Assembly: GCF_013113735.1 (NCBI RefSeq)
Contig: NZ_CP053346.1
Coordinates: 4,416,001-4,480,000, forward strand
Direction: 5' to 3'
Length of the DNA stretch: 64,000 nt
Origin: Sphingomonas sp. AP4-R1
GTDB taxonomy: Bacteria; Pseudomonadota; Alphaproteobacteria; Sphingomonadales; Sphingomonadaceae
Under the pieces are notes generated by a model. The model was not told where the DNA came from, did no database searches, and was given only the letters and a program-made list of their open reading frames with translations. The position numbers and the translations under genes were made by a program. This document shows, piece after piece, positions 1 through 6,531 of this stretch. Position 1 is the stretch's first letter. Every line of letters begins with the position of its first letter.

Positions 1-187
1 TCGCCCCGGCGCAATCCCGCGCGCGCCGCAGATCGGAGGCGACGAGATGCTCCACCGCCAGCCCCCCCGCCCGCGCCCGGCAGGCGGCGATCCCCGCCTC
101 CGTCACCGCGCAATCCGTCCGCCCCAGCATCCGCCCGGCCAGCTCCGGCTCGCCATGGCGCAGCAGATAGAGCGGCGCACCGCTCAC
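1..187 (-). CDS. Histidine phosphatase family protein, probable alpha-ribazole phosphatase (C-terminal part outside window)
   Basis: Only the first 62 residues are present; the gene runs off the left edge. The N-terminus carries the phosphoglycerate-mutase-type motif LLRHGE at about residues 8-13, where the histidine is the phospho-acceptor, followed by GRTD and a downstream SDLRRA segment, all typical of this fold. The GTG start overlaps the cobT stop codon by a few bases, so it is translated with cobT. That position, after cobT in a riboswitch-controlled cobalamin operon, points to removal of the 5'-phosphate in lower-ligand assembly (CobC role). The family has many specificities, so the substrate is inferred from context. 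Confidence 0.75.
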   Translation of the reverse strand, partial: MSGAPLYLLRHGEPELAGRMLGRTDCAVTEAGIAACRARAGGLAVEHLVASDLRRARDCAGA

Positions 188-1191
188 CCGGCCGAGACGC
201 CCGCTTCGGCGAAGGTCGCCATCCGATCGTGCGCGGCCAGCGCCGCCCGGATCATCGTCACGGCGACGGCCGCCCCGCTCCCCTCGCCCAGCCGCATGCC
301 CAGCGACAGCAAAGGATCCAGCCGCAGCCGCCGCAGCAGCCTGCGATGCCCCGGCTCGGCCGAGCAATGGCCCGCGATCAGATGCCCCACGATCGCCGGA
401 TGATGCGCGGCCAGCGGCGCCACCGCCGAGGAGCAGATGAACCCATCCAGCACCACCGGCACCCGCGCCACCCGCGCCGCCACGATCGCGCCCGCAATCG
501 CCGCGATCTCGCGCCCGCCCAGCCGCCGCAGAATCTCGAAGGGGGAGGTTAGCGCGCCCGCATGCGCGGCCAGCCCGAACGCCACCGTCTCCGCCTTGCG
601 CGACAGGCCATCCGGATCCACCCCCGTCCCCGGCCCCACCCAGTCGCGCGGATCACCGCCGAAGCTGGCGGCGCACAAGGCTGCGGCCGCCGTGCTGTTG
701 CCGATCCCCATCTCGCCCAGCACGAGCAGATCGGCATCGCCGATCGCCCCGGCCCCGGCATTCAGCGCGGCGAGGCACTCCGCCTCGTCCATCGCCGCGC
801 CGGTCGTGAAGTCCACGGTCGGCCGGTCGAGGTCGAGCGGCACCACCGCCAGCGAGAGACCGGCCGCGCCCGCCAGCGCGTTGATCGCGGCGCCCCCGGC
901 CGCGAAATTCGCCACCATCTGCGCGGTCACGGCCTGCGGAAACGCGCTCACCCCGCGCGCCACCACGCCATGATTGCCCGCGAACACGATCGCCCGCCCC
1001 CGCTCGATCGCGGGGCGCTCCCGCCCCTGCCAGCCGGCCAGGAAGATCGCGATCTCCTCCAGCCGGCCCAAAGATCCCGGCGGCTTGGTCAACTGCCCCT
1101 GCCGCGCCAGCGCCGCATCGCGCGCCGCATCGTCCCGCGCGGGCAGGCCGGCGAGCAGGGCCTCGAACGCGGCGACGGACTCGAACATCAT
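184..1191 (-). CDS. cobT: Nicotinate-nucleotide--dimethylbenzimidazole phosphoribosyltransferase
   Basis: CobT transfers phosphoribose from nicotinate mononucleotide to 5,6-dimethylbenzimidazole, giving alpha-ribazole phosphate for the lower ligand of cobalamin. The 335-residue product has the usual family length and motifs: KPPGSLGRLE near the N-terminus, FAGNHGV, the GEMGIGNST segment, and the C-terminal RLGEGSGAA stretch that carries the catalytic glutamate. The first ATG is used because it overlaps the stop codon of the upstream DUF1636 gene (ATGATG with an internal TGA), so the two are probably translationally coupled. It lies fourth in the operon that begins with btuB behind a B12 riboswitch. 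Identification is secure. Confidence 0.96.
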   Translation of the reverse strand: MMFESVAAFEALLAGLPARDDAARDAALARQGQLTKPPGSLGRLEEIAIFLAGWQGRERPAIERGRAIVFAGNHGVVARGVSAFPQAVTAQMVANFAAGGAAINALAGAAGLSLAVVPLDLDRPTVDFTTGAAMDEAECLAALNAGAGAIGDADLLVLGEMGIGNSTAAAALCAASFGGDPRDWVGPGTGVDPDGLSRKAETVAFGLAAHAGALTSPFEILRRLGGREIAAIAGAIVAARVARVPVVLDGFICSSAVAPLAAHHPAIVGHLIAGHCSAEPGHRRLLRRLRLDPLLSLGMRLGEGSGAAVAVTMIRAALAAHDRMATFAEAGVSAG

Positions 1192-1574
1192 GTGACGACA
1201 TATCCTTCGGGCGGGGTGCGGACCAGGAAATGCCCTTTCACGCCCTCCGGCCACGCGCGATAGGGCACCTGCCCCTCGGCGCTGGCCGCATAGGCGATTG
1301 CATAATCGAGGATGGCCCGCGCCGCCTCCTCGCCCGGCTCGAAATGGCCCAGCACATAGCCGATCCTGCCCGGCGCCCGCAGGTGGATCGTGCAGCCCGC
1401 CGAGCAGGCGAACAGGCACGGCATCTCCTCGATCGTCACCGCCTCATAGGCCAGCGACGAAAGCTGGATGCGACGCAACGCGACGAGCAGGGCCGCGCCC
1501 GCGCCCTGCGCGCCGTCGCGGCGGCAGGTGTTGCAGGCAATGATCGAAGGGCCGGCTGCGGCGGGCTTCAGCAT
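1188..1574 (-). CDS. DUF1636 family metal-binding-like protein of the cobalamin operon
   Basis: A 128-residue cytosolic protein with a cysteine-rich pattern: CNTC at residues 14-17, then CLFAC at 53-57 and SAGC ending at 61, followed by TIHL and an acidic helix. This resembles DUF1636, a family often annotated as predicted metal-binding and frequently found in cobalamin gene clusters. Its role is not established; handling of a metal or of an Fe-S cluster is suggested only by the cysteines and by context. The ATG at 1574 was chosen because homology-like sequence starts there; the longer open frame upstream is low-complexity and overlaps the membrane-protein gene. The stop overlaps the cobT start. 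Confidence 0.82.
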   Translation of the reverse strand: MLKPAAAGPSIIACNTCRRDGAQGAGAALLVALRRIQLSSLAYEAVTIEEMPCLFACSAGCTIHLRAPGRIGYVLGHFEPGEEAARAILDYAIAYAASAEGQVPYRAWPEGVKGHFLVRTPPEGYVVT

Positions 1575-1591
1575 CTCCGCAGCCGTACCGA

Positions 1592-2125
1592 TCAGGCCGC
1601 CGCCAGCCGGCCGCGCCGGGCCGCCGGCACGCCGATCGCCACCAGCCCGCGATAGAGCACCAGCAACGCGATCAGGATCGCCCCGTCGCGCACGAAGCCT
1701 TGCGCGAAATAGACGGGAGACAGCGCGATCGAGAGACCGCCCAGCGCCAGCGACCAGAGGACGAGCATCCCCTTGTAGCCGATCACCGCGCCCAGATAGG
1801 CGACGGCCAGCCGCACGGCCGATCCGCCGCCGATGCGGCCCTCGGCCCAGCGCGCGGCCAGCACGGAGACGATCGCCGCCGTGCCGATCGCCCCGCCCCA
1901 CATCAGCGTCTTGGGGGAGTGCGAATAATGGTGGATGCCGAAGCCCACCGCCTGGCTGGCGAACCACGCCACGGCCATCAGGATCAGGCCGTCGCGCCGC
2001 CCCATCCGCGTGGCCGCCAGCGCCGCCAGCGCCGCGAAGGGCGTGGCACAGGCCAGCGCCCAGCTTCCCAGCACGCTCGCCGCCGACAGCAGCACGATCC
2101 AGAGCAAGGAACCATCACGAGTCAT
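1592..2125 (-). CDS. Small multi-pass membrane protein of the B12-riboswitch operon, function unknown
   Basis: I do not recognise the family. The 178-residue product shows about five hydrophobic helices (roughly residues 8-28, 30-42, 48-66, 75-93 and 107-165 in two passes) and a histidine-bearing loop, GIHHYSHSPKT, near residues 71-81, ending in a short basic tail. The ATG at 2125 follows a clear AAGGAG ribosome binding site, so the longer frame that reads into the upstream repeat is not used. It sits between btuB and the DUF1636 gene, all on one strand behind the cobalamin riboswitch. A part in inner-membrane transport of corrinoid, cobalt or a lower-ligand base is possible but is inference from position only. 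Confidence 0.7.
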   Translation of the reverse strand: MTRDGSLLWIVLLSAASVLGSWALACATPFAALAALAATRMGRRDGLILMAVAWFASQAVGFGIHHYSHSPKTLMWGGAIGTAAIVSVLAARWAEGRIGGGSAVRLAVAYLGAVIGYKGMLVLWSLALGGLSIALSPVYFAQGFVRDGAILIALLVLYRGLVAIGVPAARRGRLAAA

Positions 2126-2175
2126 CGTCGATCTCCTTCGTTGCGGGATTCTTGCGTCATTCGAATGCCCCAAGT

Positions 2176-2269
2176 CCCGTTCGTGCTGAGCTTGTCGAAG
2201 CACCGTCCTTCTTTTCTTCGATACCAAGAGAAGAAGAACAGCCCTTCGACAGGCTCAGGGCAAACGGGG
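2176..2269. repeat. Inverted repeat, CTGTCGAAGCAC family
   Basis: Two imperfect inverted arms of about 40 bases. The left one contains CGTTCGTGCTGAGC and TGTCGAAGCACCGTCC, the right one TTCGACAGGCTCAGG and AAACGGGG. The same element recurs at 4720-4810 and 39718-39814, and related versions occur elsewhere in this window. It lies between btuB and the membrane protein gene, and a transcript crossing it could fold into a long hairpin. Confidence 0.8.
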
Positions 2270-2309
2270 AGAAAGCCAGATTACGCCACGATCCCTTCGT
2301 AACCGGACG

Positions 2310-4301
2310 TCAGAAGCGGCCCTTGAAGCCGAAATAGACGCTGCGGCCGAGCGTGCCGTAGCGATAGACGGTCATATACTTCTCGTCGAACAGGTTCTCG
2401 ACGCGCGCGAACACCGCATATTCCTTGCTCAGCGGGATCTCGCCGCGCAGGTCGACCAGCGTATAGGGCGCCAGCCGCGTCGTATGCGTCGCATTGTCGA
2501 AGCTCTCGCCCGCCCAGCGGATCGCAGCACCCAGCGAGGGGCCGTCGGGGATCGCATAGGTGATCGATCCGTTCGCCGTGTGGCTCGGCCGGCGCGCCAG
2601 CTGGAAGCCATAGGTGGCCGCCCCGCGCGAGCGATCCTCGGAGGCGGTCCAGCTGAAATTGCCGTCCATCGTCACGCGCGCGATCGGCTTCACCGCCGCC
2701 GTCGCCTCGATGCCGTGCGCGAAGGCGCGCGACACGTTCAGATAATAGCCGAAGCGGCTGACGGCCGGATTGCCCGGCGCGCGGCACAGCGGATCGGTCG
2801 TTCCGGTCGAGCAGCCATTATAGATGATCAGGTCGCGCGAGCGGCGCTCGAAATAGGTCACGCCGAAGCTGACCTTGCCGTCCCACAGCCGCTGTTCGGC
2901 GCCCGCTTCCCAGCCCTTGGCCTGTTCCGGCCGCAGGTTGGTGTTCCCATATTCCGAGAAGAGCTGGTAGAGCGTCGGCGCCTTGAAGCCTTCCGAATAA
3001 TTCGCGCGCAGCACCGTTCCGGTCGGCAGCGCCCAGGCCGCACCACCCGAAAACAGGGTCTTGCTGCCGTAGCGATTATGATCGTCGTGGCGGATGCCGC
3101 CGGTCAGCGTCAGGCCCTTGTAGACCTCCGCATTCACCTGCCCGTAGATGCCGGTCAGCTCGGCCTTGCCGCGCGAGGGCGCCGGGATCGGCACCGAGAG
3201 GCTGGACGAGGGCGAGACGCTGCGAAAATTGCTGCGCTCATTCTCGATCCCGAACACCGCGTCCACGCCGGAGATCACGGCCAGCGTGCCCTGATATTCC
3301 AGACGCTTGTTGTGGCCCGCCGCGTCGAACGTCTTCGCGCGCGGCAGCGTCGGGTTGTAATTGTCACGATTGGTGTCGGTATAGCCGTAGGCGAAGCGGT
3401 TGCGCAGGCGGCCGCCGAACAGGTCGACGTTCAGCCCCGCATAACCGACGAATTCCTTGTTGAGGCTATATTCGGCGCTGTCGCCGGAGAAGCCGTCGAT
3501 ATCGACGCGCCCGTCCGAATAATAACCGCGCACGTCGGCGGAGACGCCGTCCGCGATCGTCAGCACCGCGCGGCCCGTCACGCTGCGATTGCTGTAGCCG
3601 TCGCGCTCGCGCCCGCCGAAGGCAGGAGCGATCGCCGAGATGCCGTCGGTGGTGAAGGCCTGCCCGCCGATGCGCCATGCCAGCGGCCCGGTCAGCCCGC
3701 CCACGGCCGCACGGCCGCTCGCCGTGCGGCGGCTGCCCGCCTCGGCGTCGAAGCTGCCTTCCAGGCTCTTGGTCGGCATCGGCGTCACGATGTTGACGAC
3801 ACCGCCGATCGCCTGGCTGCCCCAGAGCGTCGACTGCGGCCCGCGCAGCACTTCGATGCGCGATGCGTCGCCCGTCAGCAGGTTCGCGAAATTATAGCCG
3901 CCGCCCGTGCTGGACGGATCGTTGAGCTTCACGCCGTCGATCACCACCACGGTCTGGTCGCTCTCGGCACCACGGATGCGGAGCGAGGTGGCGGTGCCAT
4001 AGCCGCCATTGCGCGAAAAGCTCACGCCGGGCGTCCGCAGCAGCAGATCGCTCACTCCCAGATCGCCCATCCGGTCGATCGTCTTCTTGTCCAGCACCGT
4101 CACGGACGCCGCGACACGATCGATCGCGATCGGGGAGCGATTGGCGCTGACGACGATCGTGGCGGGATCGGCGGCGTCGGTCGCATCCGAGCTGGGCGTG
4201 GCGGCCGCATCCGGCTGCGGCGCTTCCTGCGGCGCGATTTCGGCCAAGGCGGCGACCGGCGCAAACAGTGCGATGCCGGCCAGCAAAACAGTCTTCTTCA
4301 T
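2310..4301 (-). CDS. btuB: TonB-dependent vitamin B12 receptor
   Basis: Outer-membrane receptor for cobalamin, energised by TonB. The 663-residue product begins MKKTVLLAG with a Sec signal peptide cleaved after ALAEIA, followed by a spacer and a TonB-box-like TIVVSANR, a plug domain with VTVLDKKTIDRMG, LRIRGAESDQTVVVIDG and VLRGPQSTLWGSQAIGGVVNI (seen at about residues 100-150), and a beta-barrel ending in FGFKGRF with the terminal aromatic residue needed for barrel assembly. BtuB identity rests on these plug motifs, the length (E. coli-type receptors are about 600 residues) and the cobalamin riboswitch directly upstream. The start at MKK was preferred over one seven codons earlier because it opens the signal peptide. 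Confidence 0.93.
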   Translation of the reverse strand: MKKTVLLAGIALFAPVAALAEIAPQEAPQPDAAATPSSDATDAADPATIVVSANRSPIAIDRVAASVTVLDKKTIDRMGDLGVSDLLLRTPGVSFSRNGGYGTATSLRIRGAESDQTVVVIDGVKLNDPSSTGGGYNFANLLTGDASRIEVLRGPQSTLWGSQAIGGVVNIVTPMPTKSLEGSFDAEAGSRRTASGRAAVGGLTGPLAWRIGGQAFTTDGISAIAPAFGGRERDGYSNRSVTGRAVLTIADGVSADVRGYYSDGRVDIDGFSGDSAEYSLNKEFVGYAGLNVDLFGGRLRNRFAYGYTDTNRDNYNPTLPRAKTFDAAGHNKRLEYQGTLAVISGVDAVFGIENERSNFRSVSPSSSLSVPIPAPSRGKAELTGIYGQVNAEVYKGLTLTGGIRHDDHNRYGSKTLFSGGAAWALPTGTVLRANYSEGFKAPTLYQLFSEYGNTNLRPEQAKGWEAGAEQRLWDGKVSFGVTYFERRSRDLIIYNGCSTGTTDPLCRAPGNPAVSRFGYYLNVSRAFAHGIEATAAVKPIARVTMDGNFSWTASEDRSRGAATYGFQLARRPSHTANGSITYAIPDGPSLGAAIRWAGESFDNATHTTRLAPYTLVDLRGEIPLSKEYAVFARVENLFDEKYMTVYRYGTLGRSVYFGFKGRF

Positions 4302-4404
4302 GTTGGTCCCCCGTAACGACAAGCGACCCCGGCCCCCTTTCGGGAACCGGAGTTGTTGAAGCCGTCACTCGGGTTTCCCCGTCCGCTCGGCGCACCCTGG
4401 CCGG

Positions 4405-4583
4405 TCGAAGGACGACTGCGACGGGCAGGTCTCCTGGCTCGCGGGTCATCGCTCGCTTGCCGCCTTCTCAGGGCTTTCGCCCCAATGGCCGTTGGCAAGA
4501 TCGCTCACCGCTCACAGTTGCAGGGGCAGCCGGGGCCTTGAACCCCGTTCCCTATTAATCCCTCTTTCGAGAGAACCTGTCGC
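4405..4583 (-). promoter_or_regulatory. Cobalamin (adenosylcobalamin) riboswitch upstream of btuB
   Basis: Read on the minus strand, the leader has the hallmark conserved segments in order: AATAGGGAAC with the following GGTTCAAGGCCCCGGCTG, then GCCCCTGCAACTGTGAGCGG, a variable arm, and the B12 box AGCCAGGAGACCTGCC at about 4424-4439. The 3' end lies roughly 105 bases before the btuB start. Riboswitches of this class repress translation or transcription of B12 uptake and synthesis genes when cobalamin is plentiful, so the whole btuB-membrane protein-DUF1636-cobT-phosphatase unit should be induced by B12 shortage. Confidence 0.96.
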
Positions 4584-4719
4584 GGGCGGCGCCTTAGGCG
4601 CTGTGTGAAGCCTACGTCAACGGCGAGACTTGCCAGTTGACTGGAAAGTCCCGCCGCCGGGAATCGTTAGAGAAAAGGAACGATCCGCATCCGGATATCC
4701 GACGATCGCCCCAAAAACC

Positions 4720-4810
4720 CGCTTGTGCCGCGCCTGTCGAAGCACCGTCCTTCTTTTCTCCAACCGCCGAAAAAGAAGGACAGCACTTCGACAAGCTGAG
4801 TGTGAACGAG
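4720..4810. repeat. Inverted repeat, CTGTCGAAGCAC family
   Basis: A second copy of the element at 2176-2269, with CGCCTGTCGAAGCACCGTCC on the left and AAGAAGGACAGCACTTCGAC on the right. It lies between the 3' end of eda and the start of the btuB riboswitch, so it separates the uronate and cobalamin transcription units. It could act as a bidirectional hairpin at the end of the eda transcript. Confidence 0.8.
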
Positions 4811-4822
4811 GTAAGAAGGCCG

Positions 4823-5437
4823 TTAAGCGGTCAGCTGGCTCGCCGCCTTGGCCGCCTCGGTGATCGCGGCATAATCCTCCACCTTGCGGGGCACGATCCA
4901 GCTGCCGCCGACGCACAGCACTTCGGGAATGGCGAGCCAGTTCGGCGCGCTGGCGAGGCTCACGCCCCCCGTCGGGCAGAAGCGCGCCTGATAGAAAGGC
5001 GCCGCCAGCGCCTTGAGCGCGGGGATGCCGCCATTCGCCTCGGCCGGGAAGAATTTGAAGTGGCTGAGGCCCAGATCCATGCCGAACATGATGTCGGCCG
5101 CATTGGCCGTGCCCGGCAGGAAGGGCACGCCGCTCGCGATGGCGGGCTTGCCCAGCGCCTCGGTCAAACCGGGGCTGACGATGAAGCGCGCGCCCGCATC
5201 GATCGCGGCCTGCAGCTGCTTCTCGTTGGTGACGGTGCCGGCGCCGACCACGGCACCCTCGACCTTCGCCATCTCGGCGATCACCTCCAGCGCGGCGGGC
5301 GTGCGCAGCGTCACTTCCAGCGCGCGAATCCCGCCCGCCACCAGCGCCTCCGCGATGGGGCGCGCCGTGCTGGCGTCGTCGATCACCAGCACCGGGATGA
5401 CCGGGGCGAGCGTCATGATGCTGGCGATATCCTTCAC
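4823..5437 (-). CDS. eda: 2-dehydro-3-deoxy-6-phosphogluconate (KDPG) aldolase
   Basis: Splits KDPG into pyruvate and glyceraldehyde-3-phosphate, the last step of the uronate and Entner-Doudoroff routes. The 204-residue product has the family pattern: APVIPVL at the N-terminus, the catalytic-site glutamate in ALEVTLRT, GAGTV, IVSPG, and the Schiff-base lysine in HFKFFPAE near residue 133, then CPTGGV. A GTG start at 5437 is chosen because GGAGA lies at the right distance upstream; an internal ATG in MTLAPV is an alternative. It is 19 bases downstream of the secreted esterase gene and reads in the same direction, so it belongs to the receptor-esterase-aldolase unit of the uronate locus. Confidence 0.94.
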   Translation of the reverse strand: MKDIASIMTLAPVIPVLVIDDASTARPIAEALVAGGIRALEVTLRTPAALEVIAEMAKVEGAVVGAGTVTNEKQLQAAIDAGARFIVSPGLTEALGKPAIASGVPFLPGTANAADIMFGMDLGLSHFKFFPAEANGGIPALKALAAPFYQARFCPTGGVSLASAPNWLAIPEVLCVGGSWIVPRKVEDYAAITEAAKAASQLTA

Positions 5438-5456
5438 GTGCGTCTCCGTTCTTTCT

Positions 5457-6461
5457 TCAACCGAAGCCCTGCGTCCGCGCCCAGGCGACGAACAGGTCCG
5501 GCCATGCCTCGGCCGGCTTGCCCGCCGCATAGCGCAGCCCGAAGCCATGTCCGCCGGCCGTGAACAGATGAGTCTCCACCGGCACGCCGGCCTTCTTCAA
5601 CGCGGCGCGATAAAGCAAGCTGTTCTCGACCGGCACGGCCGGATCGTCCTCCGCATGGACCAGAAACGTGGGTGGCGTCTCGCGCGTCACGTTGCTGGCG
5701 GGCGTATGCGCCGCCTCCAGCGCGGGCGAGGCGTCCTTGCCGATCAACTGCTCGCGCGAGCCCGCATGCGCCACCGGCAGCGTCATCGATTGCACGGCAT
5801 AGACATGCGCCGCCACCGCCGGCCGCGCGCTCAGCCGATCCGCCGCGTCGATCGGATCGTAGGTCTTCGTGGCGAAGCGCGTCGCCAGATCGCCGCAGAC
5901 ATGCCCGCCCGCCGAAAAGCCCATCGCCGCCACCCGCTCGGGCATCACGCCATAATCGCGCGCCCTTGCCCGGATCAGCCGCATCGCGCGCTGCGCGTCG
6001 GACAGCGCCACGTCCGGCCCCGCCTTCCAGCCATCGCCCGGCAGGCGATAGAACAGCACGAACACCGTGAAGCCGCGCGCCGCCAGCCAGTGCGCGATCT
6101 CATAGCCCTCCTTGTCGATCACGACGCGGACATAGCCGCCGCCCGGCATCACCAGCACCGCCGATCCGTTGGGAATAAGCGGCCGGAACACGACGAGGCG
6201 CGGCCGCGTGGTGCCGTGAACGGCGCGGTCGCCCAGTTGCGCCTCCTTGCTGCGCTCGTCGACGATCTCCACCGGCGGACGGGCCGGCATGCCCGGCGCG
6301 CCCTTGGGCCACAGGTCGATCGTCTCGGTCGGTTCGGGCAGGCCGGGCACATGGCTGCCACCCGGCACATCGGGCGGCGGCGTCTGCGCGTCCGCGCCGG
6401 AGGTGGTGGTGGCGATCCCCACCACCGCGGCGGAGAGCAGCAGGGAGCGACGGTCGATCAT
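5457..6461 (-). CDS. Secreted alpha/beta-hydrolase, acetyl-xylan/pectin acetylesterase-like
   Basis: A 334-residue exported carbohydrate esterase candidate. It starts MIDRRSLLLSAAVVG with a signal peptide ending near GADAQT. The mature part has an oxyanion-hole motif MPGGGY, a nucleophile elbow GFSAGGH, an acid residue in HAEDDPAVP and the histidine in GGHGFG, in the order of the BD-FAE/acetyl-esterase type of alpha/beta-hydrolases. Its place between the outer-membrane receptor and eda in a pectin/uronate locus suggests removal of acetyl or feruloyl groups from pectin fragments. Substrate is inferred. A strong stem-loop terminator separates it from the receptor gene upstream, so its expression may depend on read-through. 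Confidence 0.8.
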   Translation of the reverse strand: MIDRRSLLLSAAVVGIATTTSGADAQTPPPDVPGGSHVPGLPEPTETIDLWPKGAPGMPARPPVEIVDERSKEAQLGDRAVHGTTRPRLVVFRPLIPNGSAVLVMPGGGYVRVVIDKEGYEIAHWLAARGFTVFVLFYRLPGDGWKAGPDVALSDAQRAMRLIRARARDYGVMPERVAAMGFSAGGHVCGDLATRFATKTYDPIDAADRLSARPAVAAHVYAVQSMTLPVAHAGSREQLIGKDASPALEAAHTPASNVTRETPPTFLVHAEDDPAVPVENSLLYRAALKKAGVPVETHLFTAGGHGFGLRYAAGKPAEAWPDLFVAWARTQGFG

Positions 6462-6474
6462 GGGACGGATCCAT

Positions 6475-6518
6475 AGACAAAGAAAAGGGCTGCGTCTCGG
6501 ATGAGAGACGCAGCCCTT
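6475..6518 (-). terminator. Intrinsic terminator between the receptor gene and the esterase gene
   Basis: A perfect 14-bp stem (6485-6498 paired with 6505-6518) with a six-base loop, followed on the minus strand by TTTTCTTT. It starts 14 bases after the receptor stop codon. It should end most receptor transcripts and let a fraction continue into the esterase and eda genes. Confidence 0.85.
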
Positions 6519-6531
6519 CAGGTGAGGAAAC

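Noticed and set aside
2484..4316. A 610-codon plus-strand frame opposite btuB
   Set aside because: Arg/Ala/Gly-rich shadow; the minus strand codes a clear TonB-dependent receptor.
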